In this document: piece after piece, positions 13,855-22,125 of the stretch
Layout: every line of letters starts with the position of its first letter
How positions within the stretch are numbered: position 1 is the first letter of the stretch
Assembly (NCBI GenBank): GCA_035529855.1
Contig: DATKVX010000068.1
Coordinates: 1 to 33,260 of the forward strand
DNA: 33,260 bases
Direction of reading: 5' to 3'
DNA from: a bacterium
GTDB taxonomy: Bacteria; RBG-13-66-14; B26-G2; WVWN01
Made by a program: the position numbers and the translations under genes
The notes under the pieces: model-generated
Seen by the model: only the letters and a program-made list of their open reading frames with translations
Database searches by the model: none
Told to the model about the DNA's origin: nothing

Positions 13855-15989
13855 GGTCCGCCCGCAAAATACGTTTCGCCGCGTTGTACTTGTTCTTCGT
13901 CGTCGTCTTCGGCGCCGTTTTAGTGCGTTTGGTGTGGGTTCAAGTGCTGCATCACGATTTCTACGCCGAAGCGGCGTTCAAGCAGCAATACGGGAAGAGC
14001 TACCTCCCCGCGGCGCGCGGCGTCATCTACGACCGCAGTATGAGCCCGCTGGCGATGAGCAGGCCGGTCTACGACGTCTATTGCATACCGCGGCTCATCC
14101 GGGACGGCAAGGCGGTGGCGAGAGTGCTCGCCCCCGTTCTGGACGCCGACGAGGCGGAGCTCGAGCGTAAGTGCGCTTCCGCTTCGGAGAGCGAGTGGCT
14201 GGCCCGCGAAGTATCCAGGAGTAAGGCGACGGAAGTGTTGGCGATAGGCTTGACCGGCGTCTTCGCCCGCCCCTGTGAGCGGCGGATCTACCCCGAGGGT
14301 GAGCTCGCGTGCCACGTACTGGGTTACGTAGGCCCTCGCGACGGCGCCCGCGCCGGCGCCGAAAACACCCTCGACGTTTACCTCGAGGGTTTGCCCGGCT
14401 ACTTCGACGGCGGCGCCGACGCCGCGGGACGCACCCTTCCCGACCTGACCGATAACTTCGTACCGCCGATGAACGGCTTGGGGTGTGTCTTGACCATCGA
14501 TAGATGGTGTCAGTACGTGGCGGAGCGCGAGCTGAGGGCGTGCTGCGAACGATACAACGCGGAAGCCGGCGCGGTCGTCGCGATGGACCCCCGCAGCGGC
14601 GAAATACTCGCGCTGGCCTCGTGTCCCGCGTACGACCCCAACGATTACGGCGAGTACCCGCCCGCTTGTTGGCGCAACAACGCCGTCACGTCGGCCCTCG
14701 AGCCCGGGTCGATCGTGAAGCCTTTTCTGGTGGCCGCGGCCTTGGAGGAACGGGTCGTATCGACGCGCGATATCTTCGATTGCTCTAAAGCTTTGCATTT
14801 GGGCCGATATAAGATAACGGACGTTAAACCCTGTGCCGAGCCGCTTACGACGTCGCAGATAATCGAACGCTCGAGCAATATCGGCGTGGTCCTCATCGCC
14901 CAAAGGTTGGGCGGCCGCCGTTATTACGAGTACTTGCGTAAGTTCGGGTTCGGCGAGCGGACCGGCGTCGAGCTGCCGGCCGAGAACCCCGGCATCCTTC
15001 GTTACGACGAATTTAGCCGGCCGCTCGGCCGGGCGTTCGCCAGCTTCGGCCAGGGGCTCTCGGTAACGCCCATACAAATCGCTACCGCTGCTTGCGTCCT
15101 CGCCAACGGCGGCGTACTCGTCAAACCGATGCTCGTTTCGGCGGTAGTCGACGAGAACGGTCGCACGCTCCGCCGGTTCAAACCCGAGGTTCACCGGCGG
15201 GTAGTCTCCGCCGAGACGGCGGCGGCGGTAAGGCAGATGATGGCGCTCGTCGTCGAGCGGGGCGGCGGCAAGTTGGCTCAGCTACCCGGCTACCGCATAG
15301 CCGGCAAGACCGGAACGTCCGAAATCGCGGCTCCCAGCGGCCGGGGATACGTGCCGGGCGCATACAATTCCTCTTTTTTGGGGATTTTCCCGGCCGACGA
15401 CCCCCGCGTCGTTATATTCGTTACGGTAAAGAGACCGAGGGGCGAGGTCTTCGGCGGTACGGTGGCGGCGCCGGCTTGCGCCCGCGTCGCCGCGGATATT
15501 TTACCGGCGTTGAGGATACTTCCCGCGGGCGGCCGGACGTTGGCGTTGGCGGCTCCGCCCGCCGGCAGTCGCGCCGACGCCACGTTCCGGGACGTCGCCG
15601 CGTCCACGGCGGTAAGGCGGCTGACGGCGGCGGGCCTCCGCGCGCGTTTCGAAGGTAAGGGTGAACGCGTATTGTGGAGCTCGGCGGATAGCGGCACGCC
15701 TCCGGACGCCGGCAGCGTCGTCTTATTGAAGTTGGGCGGCGGCGCCGGCGCTATGCCGGACGTGGTCGGCCTTTCGGTGCGGGAGGCCATGAGGAGTCTG
15801 GGGCCTTCCGGGGTCGAGGTTAAGTTAAGCGGCGGCGGCGGGTGGGTAGAAGGCCAATCGCCCGCGCCGGGCGCGAAATTAAACGGTGCGTGCACGTTGA
15901 CGTTGGCGGAACGCCGGTTGCCGCGGCGGAGGTTTTCTCCCGCCGCGACGAAGGCGTCGCCGGCGGCCGGAACCGAGATAGCCGGGTGA
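13851..15989 (+). CDS. ftsI: Septal peptidoglycan transpeptidase (PBP3/FtsI) with PASTA repeats
   Basis: The product has 712 residues, longer than a typical Gram-negative FtsI (about 590). It has a membrane helix at about 8-30, a pedestal domain with RGVIYDRSMSPLAMS, then the penicillin-binding domain. The active-site motifs are all present: S287-I-V-K290 (SALEPGSIVKPF), S341-S-N343 and K486-T-G488. Two C-terminal PASTA domains follow (about 577-628 and 634-687), then a basic Ala/Pro tail. It crosslinks peptidoglycan at the septum together with FtsW. The start is TTG at 13851, sharing four bases with the ftsL stop, and GGAGG precedes it by seven bases. The SxxK has Ile-Val where Thr-Phe/Met is usual. 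Confidence 0.93.
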   Translation: MRSARKIRFAALYLFFVVVFGAVLVRLVWVQVLHHDFYAEAAFKQQYGKSYLPAARGVIYDRSMSPLAMSRPVYDVYCIPRLIRDGKAVARVLAPVLDADEAELERKCASASESEWLAREVSRSKATEVLAIGLTGVFARPCERRIYPEGELACHVLGYVGPRDGARAGAENTLDVYLEGLPGYFDGGADAAGRTLPDLTDNFVPPMNGLGCVLTIDRWCQYVAERELRACCERYNAEAGAVVAMDPRSGEILALASCPAYDPNDYGEYPPACWRNNAVTSALEPGSIVKPFLVAAALEERVVSTRDIFDCSKALHLGRYKITDVKPCAEPLTTSQIIERSSNIGVVLIAQRLGGRRYYEYLRKFGFGERTGVELPAENPGILRYDEFSRPLGRAFASFGQGLSVTPIQIATAACVLANGGVLVKPMLVSAVVDENGRTLRRFKPEVHRRVVSAETAAAVRQMMALVVERGGGKLAQLPGYRIAGKTGTSEIAAPSGRGYVPGAYNSSFLGIFPADDPRVVIFVTVKRPRGEVFGGTVAAPACARVAADILPALRILPAGGRTLALAAPPAGSRADATFRDVAASTAVRRLTAAGLRARFEGKGERVLWSSADSGTPPDAGSVVLLKLGGGAGAMPDVVGLSVREAMRSLGPSGVEVKLSGGGGWVEGQSPAPGAKLNGACTLTLAERRLPRRRFSPAATKASPAAGTEIAG

Positions 15990-15993
15990 GGTC

Positions 15994-17376
15994 GTGAGCG
16001 TAAACTGGACGTTGCGTGAGGTTGCCGATTTGCTCGGCGCCGAGGTCTCGGGCGACGACGGCGTTCGCGTTTCGGGCGTACGTACCGATAGCAGGTCGGC
16101 CCGCGCCGGGGACCTATTCGTCGCCTTGCGCGGCGCCAACCGCGACGGCGCCGACTACGTGGCGGATGCGGCGGCGCGCGGGGCCGCGGCCGCGGTGGTC
16201 ACCGCGGAAGTGCCCGAAGCCGTACCGCAAGTCCTGGTCGAGGATACGCTCGAGGCGTTGCGAGTTCTGGCCCGCGCCCGGCGACACGAGTTCGGCGGGC
16301 CGGTGGTGGCCGTAACCGGTTCGTGCGGGAAGACGACGACTAAAGACTTGATAGCGGCTGTGTTGGCTCAAAAATACCGCGTACGGGTCGCCCCGGGCAA
16401 CTTCAACAACGAGGTGGGCCTGCCGCTTTCGATACTCTCGCTCGAGGAGGGCGACGAGGTGCTCGTGCTCGAGTTGGCGGTCAGCGCGCCCGGCGAGATG
16501 GCGCCCCTGGCCGACGCCGCGGCGCCGACGCTGGCCGTCGTCACGAACGTCGCGCCTACCCATCTGGAATTTTTCGGCGACGTGGCCGCGGTACGCCGCG
16601 AGAAGATGACGCTGCTTAACTACGTCAAACCCGGCGGAACGGCGGTACTGAACGCCGACGACCCGCTGGTGGCCTCGGCGGTTGCGGAGCTCGTAAACGG
16701 CCTTAAGGTCGTAACGTTCGGTACGAGCGCCGACGCAAACGTGCGAGCCGATGGTTTGGTTGCGGAAAGCTTCCAGGGCTCGAGCTTCGAGCTAACGGGC
16801 GGGACGCCGGTCGAGCTGCCGCTGCCTGGTCGGTACAACGTCATGAACGCTCTCGCCGCGGCGGCGGTGGGGTACGTACTGGGCGTACCGGAGGAGGACG
16901 TCGCGGCCGGCCTTGCGGCTTACGCCGGCAGGGAGCTCCGCTCCAAGGTAGTCGTCGACGGCCGCAGCGTAACGTACTTCGTGGATTGCTACAATTCATC
17001 GCCGCAGGCCGCGGAGGTCGCCCTCGCCTTCGTGGCGGCCGCGCCGGCCGACGGGCGACGCGTCGCCGTCCTGGGCGATATGCTCGAGCTGGGGGAGACG
17101 AGTGAACGGGCCCACCGCGACGTAGGGAAATTCGCCGCCGAGGCGGGGTTCGATATCGTCGTGGGCCTGGGGGACGGCGGCCGTTTGATCGTGGACGGCG
17201 CCCTCGCCGGCGGGATGACGCCCGAGGCCGCGCCCTCCTTCCGAGACCGGGACGAACTGGCCGCCTTCCTGGCGGAGCGGCTGAAACGCGGCGACGTCGT
17301 CTTGGTAAAGGCCAGCCGCGGCGTACGGTTGGAAGAAATTTTGGACAAGTTAGGCGTCGACGTCCGAGGAGGCTAA
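15994..17376 (+). CDS. murF: UDP-MurNAc-tripeptide:D-Ala-D-Ala ligase MurF
   Basis: The product has 460 residues. It has an N-terminal UDP-binding domain (SGVRTDSRSARAGDLFVAL), the ATP loop GSCGKTTTKD at 109-118, NNEVGLPLSILSL, TNVAPTHLEFFG, and the C-terminal domain with VDCYNSSPQAAEVAL, where MurF has D-x-Y-N-A-N-P. It adds D-Ala-D-Ala to complete the pentapeptide precursor in the cytoplasm. It starts with GTG four bases after the ftsI stop. In most bacteria murE lies between ftsI and murF; it is absent here. I considered a MurE identity, but the GNFNNE and domain-3 motifs are MurF-type. Confidence 0.94.
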   Translation: MSVNWTLREVADLLGAEVSGDDGVRVSGVRTDSRSARAGDLFVALRGANRDGADYVADAAARGAAAAVVTAEVPEAVPQVLVEDTLEALRVLARARRHEFGGPVVAVTGSCGKTTTKDLIAAVLAQKYRVRVAPGNFNNEVGLPLSILSLEEGDEVLVLELAVSAPGEMAPLADAAAPTLAVVTNVAPTHLEFFGDVAAVRREKMTLLNYVKPGGTAVLNADDPLVASAVAELVNGLKVVTFGTSADANVRADGLVAESFQGSSFELTGGTPVELPLPGRYNVMNALAAAAVGYVLGVPEEDVAAGLAAYAGRELRSKVVVDGRSVTYFVDCYNSSPQAAEVALAFVAAAPADGRRVAVLGDMLELGETSERAHRDVGKFAAEAGFDIVVGLGDGGRLIVDGALAGGMTPEAAPSFRDRDELAAFLAERLKRGDVVLVKASRGVRLEEILDKLGVDVRGG

Positions 17377-17379
17377 CGG

Positions 17380-18468
17380 TTGCTCTACCTATTACTATAT
17401 CCGCTGCACACCGAAATTTCGTGGCTCAACCTCTTTCGCTACGTCACTTTCCGCTCGGCGTACGCCGCCGTGACGGCGTTTTTAATAGCTTTCCTTTTGG
17501 GGCCGCCGCTCATCAGGTTCCTCAAGCGGAAGATGGTAGAAGAAATAATACGCGAGGAGGTGCCCCGGCGGCACCTTCAGAAGGCGGGGACGCCCTCTAT
17601 GGGCGGCCTGCTGATATTGGCGGCCATCGTCGTGCCGACCATCCTGTGGGCCGACGTCACGAGCCGGTACGTCCTCGCCATTCTCGTCGTAACCATAGCC
17701 TTAGGCGCGATGGGCTTCGTCGACGACTATTTGAAACTGGTGGCCAAGAAGCCGCTGGGTTTACTCGCGCGTTGGAAGTTCATCGGCCAGGCGTTGCTGG
17801 CGCTCGGCATCGGCCTCTTCGTGTACTTCTTCCCGCTCGACAACGGCATGACCACCTGGCTCACGTTCCCTTTTCTCAAGGACGTCACCGTCAACCTCGG
17901 CGCTTTTTATATCCTTTTGGTGATGGTCACGGTCGTCGGCTCTACCAACGCCGTCAACCTGACCGACGGCCTCGACGGCCTGGCCGCGGGCGCGATGCTC
18001 TTCGCCGGCGCGGCGTACGCGGTGATGTGCTACGTCGTGGGGAACGTCAATTTCGCCCAGTACCTCCAGGTGACGTACGTGTCGGGCGGCGCCGAGCTCA
18101 CGGTATACATGGCGGCTACGGTGGGCGCGCTGCTGGGCTTCTTGTGGTTCAACAGCTACCCGGCCCAGGTGTTTATGGGCGATACGGGGGCGCTCCCGCT
18201 GGGCGGCGGCATTGGCACCGTCGCCATTCTTATGAAGCAGGAGTTGTTGCTCGTTATTGTGGGCGGCGCCTTCGTCGTCGAGACGTTGTCGGTCATCATC
18301 CAGGTGTTGTACTTCAAGGCCACCGGAGGCCGGCGGGTCTTCAAGATGTCGCCTTTGCACCACCATTACGAGCTCAAGGGTTTGGCGGAGCCCAAGATAA
18401 CGGTCAGGTTCTGGTTGATTTCGGCGATATGCGCCGTTATCGGCCTTTCGACGTTGAAGATAAGGTGA
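17380..18468 (+). CDS. mraY: Phospho-MurNAc-pentapeptide transferase MraY
   Basis: The product has 362 residues with about ten membrane helices, the family norm. Signatures are HLQKAGTPSMGGL, MGFVDDYLKL (catalytic aspartates), NAVNLTDGLDGLAAG, VFMGDTGALPLGG and MSPLHHHYELKGL. It transfers phospho-MurNAc-pentapeptide to undecaprenyl phosphate, giving lipid I at the inner face of the membrane. It starts with TTG at 17380, preceded by GAGGAGG in the last codons of murF, so it is coupled to it. It ends in GTGA, whose GTG starts murD. Confidence 0.97.
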   Translation: MLYLLLYPLHTEISWLNLFRYVTFRSAYAAVTAFLIAFLLGPPLIRFLKRKMVEEIIREEVPRRHLQKAGTPSMGGLLILAAIVVPTILWADVTSRYVLAILVVTIALGAMGFVDDYLKLVAKKPLGLLARWKFIGQALLALGIGLFVYFFPLDNGMTTWLTFPFLKDVTVNLGAFYILLVMVTVVGSTNAVNLTDGLDGLAAGAMLFAGAAYAVMCYVVGNVNFAQYLQVTYVSGGAELTVYMAATVGALLGFLWFNSYPAQVFMGDTGALPLGGGIGTVAILMKQELLLVIVGGAFVVETLSVIIQVLYFKATGGRRVFKMSPLHHHYELKGLAEPKITVRFWLISAICAVIGLSTLKIR

Positions 18469-19850
18469 GTACGTACGAGGAGAAATTGGAGGTTTTCCGC
18501 GGCCGCCGCGTCCTGGTGGTCGGGTTGGGGCGTTCCGGCGTAGGGGCGGCCCGCGCGCTCGCGCCGGTGGCCGCGGCGGTGACCGCCTGCGACCAAAAGG
18601 CGGCCGGCGAATTGAGCGCCGAAGCCCGGGAGCTGGCCGGCGCCGGCGTGGAGCTCCGCCCCGGCGAGCAAGGGCCGGACCTCCTTACGGGCGCGGACCT
18701 TCTGGTTCGGAGCCCGGGCGTCCCGTGGGAGACGCAACTTATTGCGGCGGCGCGGGGAAAGGGCGTAGAGGTCATCGGCGAGCTCGAGCTGGCGTACCGC
18801 CTCCTCGTAACGGAACGCGTCGTCGCCGTCACCGGGTCCAACGGCAAGTCGACGACGACGGCCCTCCTGGGCGAGATCTTCCGGCGGGCCGGCGAAGACG
18901 TAGTCGTAGCCGGCAATATCGGCGTCGCGCTCACCGCTGTGGCTGCGGAGCTCGAGCCGGCGACGACGGTCGTGGCCGAGGTCTCGTCGTTCCAGATGGA
19001 GGACGCGGTAACGTTCAGGCCGCACGTAGCCGTTTTGCTTAACCTCGCGCCCGACCATTTGGACCGACACGGCTCGCCGGCGGCCTACTACAAGATGAAG
19101 TGGCGTCTGTTTCAGAACCAGCGCCCCGAGGATTACGCCGTGTTGAACGCCGACGACGCGTCTTCCGCTAATCGGGACGAACTACGGGCCGCGGTGTTGT
19201 TATTCGGGCGAGGCGCGGCGCCGGGGCCCGGCGTGTGGCTCGCCGGCGACGACGTGGCGTACGACGTCCGCGCGCAACAGGGGAAGTTATCGGCGACCCG
19301 CGACGTCCGGTTGCCAGGACCCCATAACCTGTCGAACGCGATGGCGGCGGCCTGCGCGGCGTTGGCCATGGACGTGCCGGCGCCGGCGATAGCGGAAGCG
19401 CTCCGGGAATTCGAGGGCCTGCCGCACCGTTTAGAGTTCGTCGCCGAAATCGAGGGCGTGCGTTACGTGAACGATTCCAAGGCCACCAACGTCGCGAGCG
19501 CGCTTACGGCACTCGCTACTTTCGAGGAGCCGGTGGTATTGATAGCGGGCGGCAAATCGAAGGGCGGCGATTTCGCGGCGCTGGCCGCGGCGGCGCGCGG
19601 AAAGGCGCGGCTGGCGGTGCTCTACGGCGCCGCGCGCGACGAACTGGCCGCCGCGTTCGAGGGCATCGTACCCCTCGAGCGGGTGGATACCATTAAAGAG
19701 GCCGTGGCCGAGGCCGCGGCGTCGGCCCGGCGCGGCGACGTCGTGCTTCTCTCACCGGCCTGCACGTCGTGGGACCAATACCGCGATTTCGAAGAACGGG
19801 GCGACGACTTCAAAAAGGCCGTGGCCGAGTTGAGCCGGGAGGCCGGCTAG
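18465..19850 (+). CDS. murD: UDP-MurNAc-L-Ala:D-Glu ligase MurD
   Basis: The product has 461 residues from GTG 18465, which overlaps the mraY stop by four bases. The open frame continues far upstream inside mraY, but that part is a shadow; the protein proper begins VSTYEEKLEVFRGRRVLVVG. It has an N-terminal Rossmann-like domain, ATP loop GSNGKSTTT (124-132), VVAEVSSFQMED, NLAPDHLDRHGS, LPHRLEFVAE, VNDSKATN and SPACTSWDQYRDFEERG, all MurD signatures. It adds D-glutamate to UDP-MurNAc-L-Ala in the cytoplasm. Confidence 0.96.
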   Translation: MSTYEEKLEVFRGRRVLVVGLGRSGVGAARALAPVAAAVTACDQKAAGELSAEARELAGAGVELRPGEQGPDLLTGADLLVRSPGVPWETQLIAAARGKGVEVIGELELAYRLLVTERVVAVTGSNGKSTTTALLGEIFRRAGEDVVVAGNIGVALTAVAAELEPATTVVAEVSSFQMEDAVTFRPHVAVLLNLAPDHLDRHGSPAAYYKMKWRLFQNQRPEDYAVLNADDASSANRDELRAAVLLFGRGAAPGPGVWLAGDDVAYDVRAQQGKLSATRDVRLPGPHNLSNAMAAACAALAMDVPAPAIAEALREFEGLPHRLEFVAEIEGVRYVNDSKATNVASALTALATFEEPVVLIAGGKSKGGDFAALAAAARGKARLAVLYGAARDELAAAFEGIVPLERVDTIKEAVAEAAASARRGDVVLLSPACTSWDQYRDFEERGDDFKKAVAELSREAG

Positions 19851-19853
19851 CGG

Positions 19854-21014
19854 ATGCCGCGTTCACTCGTCATTACGTTGATAGCCGTGTCGCTCGCGCT
19901 CGCGACGGCGGGCGTCCTGATGGTGTTCTCGTCGAGCGCGGCCTTGGCGTACGTGAAGTACGACGGCGACAGCATGTACTTCCTGAAGCGGCACTTAATT
20001 AATTTGACCGTTGCTTTGGCCGTCGGCGCGTTTTGCGCGCTGGTTGACTACCATTTGTGGCAGCGGCTCGCCTGGCCCGCCGTGATCGTCGCGGTTTCGT
20101 TGCTGGTCGTGACGTTGGTCTTCGGCGTCGGGAGTTACGCCGCCCCGGTCCACCGGTGGCTGAAATTGGGGCGGTTCTACCTGCAACCCTCCGAGCTCGC
20201 GAAGTTGGCCACGGTTTTCGTATTGGCGAAGTACATCGCGCGACGCGGCCAGCTCGAGAACGCGTACGAGAAGTGGCTTCCCCTCGGCGCCGTTGTCGTG
20301 GTATTCGCCGCGGTGGCGGCGCAGCCCGATTTCAGCATGGCTTTTCTCATCGCCGCTTCGGCCTTCGTAATGCTCTTTCTGGGGGGCGTCCGGTTCCGGT
20401 ACATCGTCGGCGCCGGGGCGTTGGTAATGCCGCTTTTGGCGATAATGATCTCGGCCCAGAAATACCAGATATCGCGGCTCATATCGTACGTCGACCCGTG
20501 GCGCTACGCCCGGGGCCGCGGTTACCAGGTCATACAATCTTTGATCGCGTTGGGCTCGGGCGGCCTGTTGGGCAAAGGCCTCGGCGCGAGCAACCAGAAA
20601 TTATTCTACTTGCCGCAATCTCATACCGACTTCGTCTACGCCATCCTGGGGGAGGAGTTCGGCTTCGCGGGGGCCGCGGCGGTGCTGGCGGCGTTCGCGG
20701 TTCTGGTTACGGCCGGGTTCAAGGTCTCGGCGCGGGCGAGCGACGTGTTCGGCAGGTACCTGGCGGCGGGGTTGACCGCTATCGTCGGCCTTTGCGCCGC
20801 GGTGAACCTCTGCGTCGTCACCGGGTTGATTCCCACTACCGGAATCCCGTTGCCGTTCATATCGTACGGCGGGACGTCGCTCGTCGCTACGTTCGCCGCG
20901 GTCGGCATCCTTGTGAACATCGCGCGCCGCTCCGGCGTCGACAGCGCGTTCGGGTACGCCCGCCGCGAGATGCCGCCGGCGCCGTTGAACGGAACGTTCG
21001 TCGATTACGTTTAG
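19854..21014 (+). CDS. ftsW: Septal glycosyltransferase/SEDS protein FtsW
   Basis: The product has 386 residues with about ten membrane helices. SEDS signatures include GSYAAPVHRWLKLGRFYLQP, ELAKLATVFVLAKYIA, AAQPDFSMAFLI, RARGRGYQ-type RISYVDPWRYARGRGYQ, LPQSHTDFVYAILGEEFGF and GIPLPFISYGGTSLV. It polymerises lipid II into septal glycan with FtsI as partner. It starts four bases after the murD stop with GGGAGG just upstream. In place of the usual G-A-x-R of SEDS proteins it reads APVHRW. FtsW is favoured over RodA by its position in the cluster. Confidence 0.95.
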   Translation: MPRSLVITLIAVSLALATAGVLMVFSSSAALAYVKYDGDSMYFLKRHLINLTVALAVGAFCALVDYHLWQRLAWPAVIVAVSLLVVTLVFGVGSYAAPVHRWLKLGRFYLQPSELAKLATVFVLAKYIARRGQLENAYEKWLPLGAVVVVFAAVAAQPDFSMAFLIAASAFVMLFLGGVRFRYIVGAGALVMPLLAIMISAQKYQISRLISYVDPWRYARGRGYQVIQSLIALGSGGLLGKGLGASNQKLFYLPQSHTDFVYAILGEEFGFAGAAAVLAAFAVLVTAGFKVSARASDVFGRYLAAGLTAIVGLCAAVNLCVVTGLIPTTGIPLPFISYGGTSLVATFAAVGILVNIARRSGVDSAFGYARREMPPAPLNGTFVDYV

Positions 21015-21018
21015 ACCG

Positions 21019-22125
21019 ATGACGTCGAGCCAAGAGACAATTAAGGTAGTTATAGCGGGCGGCGGAACCGGCGGCCACCTCTTCCCGGGGCTGGCCGCGG
21101 CGGAAGCGATAACCGCGGCGGTAACTCGGGCCGAAATCACTTTCGTCGGTACCGGGCGGCCGGTGGAGGAGCGGGCGCTGGCCGCGAAGCCGTACGGGTA
21201 CCGCGTTTTGCGGGCGCCGCGCCTCGAGCGCAGCCTCCACCCGCGGAACATCCTGATGCCCTTCCGGTTCGCTTGGGCCTTGGCGCGGGCGGCGCGGCTG
21301 TTGGGTAAACTCAAACCCGCGCTCGTGATAGGGACCGGCGGGTACGGCAGCGCGCCGGTGGTCGTCGCGGCGCGGCTTCGGCGGACGCCGACGGTGATAC
21401 TGGAGCAGAACATCATACCGGGGTTGACGAACAGGTTGTTGTCGCGGGTCGCGGCCTTGGCGTGCGTGGCGTTCGAGCCGTCTCGCGATTGGCTCGCCGC
21501 GGGCGTAAAGGCCGTCGTGACGGGCAACGCGATACGCGCCGTCCGCGACGCCGACGACGTCGAGGGGGCGCGCGCCAGGCTCGGCCTCGAGGCGAAGAGG
21601 TTCACCGTTTTCGTGTTCGGCGGCAGCCAGGGCGCGCAGCGTCTCGTGGACGCGACGGCGGCCGCGTTGGACGAACTCGTAGACGCGGATATACAGCTCG
21701 TAGTTCAGACGGGCGACGACGCGGCGCTCGAGGTGCCCGCGGCCTGGCGAGGGCGCCTCGTCGTGCGGCCCTTTTTCGACGAGATATACGACTGCTACCG
21801 GGCCGCGGATTTGGTGGTGTGCCGCGCCGGCGGCGGCGTGGCGGAGGTCCTGGCCTTCGGGAGGCCGATGGTCCTGGTGCCCTATCCCTATGCCGCCCAC
21901 GGCCACCAACAACGCAACGCCGCGTACGTAGAGCAAGAGGGTGCGGCCGTCGTCGTCGAAGACGAGGATTTGGACGGCGCCAAACTGGCGGCGCTTATCT
22001 TGGAACTCCGGAACGACGACGCCCGCCGGGCGGCGATGGCGCGCGCCAGCCGCGAACTGGGGCGGCCCGACGCGGCGCAGCGAGTCGCGCGCGAGGCGTT
22101 GGCCCTTGTAGGTGTCAAGACGTGA
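21019..22125 (+). CDS. murG: Lipid II-forming GlcNAc transferase MurG
   Basis: The product has 368 residues (family about 355). It has the N-terminal G-loop VVIAGGGTGGHLFPGLA, VIGTGGYGSAPVV, ILEQNIIPGLTNRLLS, FVFGGSQGAQRL, and the donor-site loop CRAGGGVAEVLAFGRPMVLV with PYPYAAHGHQQRNA. It adds GlcNAc to lipid I at the cytoplasmic face of the membrane. It starts ATG, four bases after ftsW. Its stop TGA lies inside the GTGA that starts murC. Confidence 0.97.
   Translation: MTSSQETIKVVIAGGGTGGHLFPGLAAAEAITAAVTRAEITFVGTGRPVEERALAAKPYGYRVLRAPRLERSLHPRNILMPFRFAWALARAARLLGKLKPALVIGTGGYGSAPVVVAARLRRTPTVILEQNIIPGLTNRLLSRVAALACVAFEPSRDWLAAGVKAVVTGNAIRAVRDADDVEGARARLGLEAKRFTVFVFGGSQGAQRLVDATAAALDELVDADIQLVVQTGDDAALEVPAAWRGRLVVRPFFDEIYDCYRAADLVVCRAGGGVAEVLAFGRPMVLVPYPYAAHGHQQRNAAYVEQEGAAVVVEDEDLDGAKLAALILELRNDDARRAAMARASRELGRPDAAQRVAREALALVGVKT

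Noticed and set aside
13920-15194. 424-residue minus-strand frame opposite ftsI
   Set aside because: It is a mirror of a strongly identified gene in GC-rich DNA. It has no family motif and no ribosome binding site.
17421-18464. Long + strand frame inside mraY, continuous with murD
   Set aside because: The in-mraY part is Arg/Gly/Pro shadow sequence in another frame; murD begins at GTG 18465, overlapping the mraY stop.
20887-21936. 349-residue minus-strand frame opposite murG/ftsW
   Set aside because: It is antisense to certain genes, with the shadow-type composition (Arg, Pro, His rich) and no motif.
21462-22121. Long + strand frame inside murG, continuous with murC
   Set aside because: The part within murG is a shadow; murC homology begins at GTG 22122.
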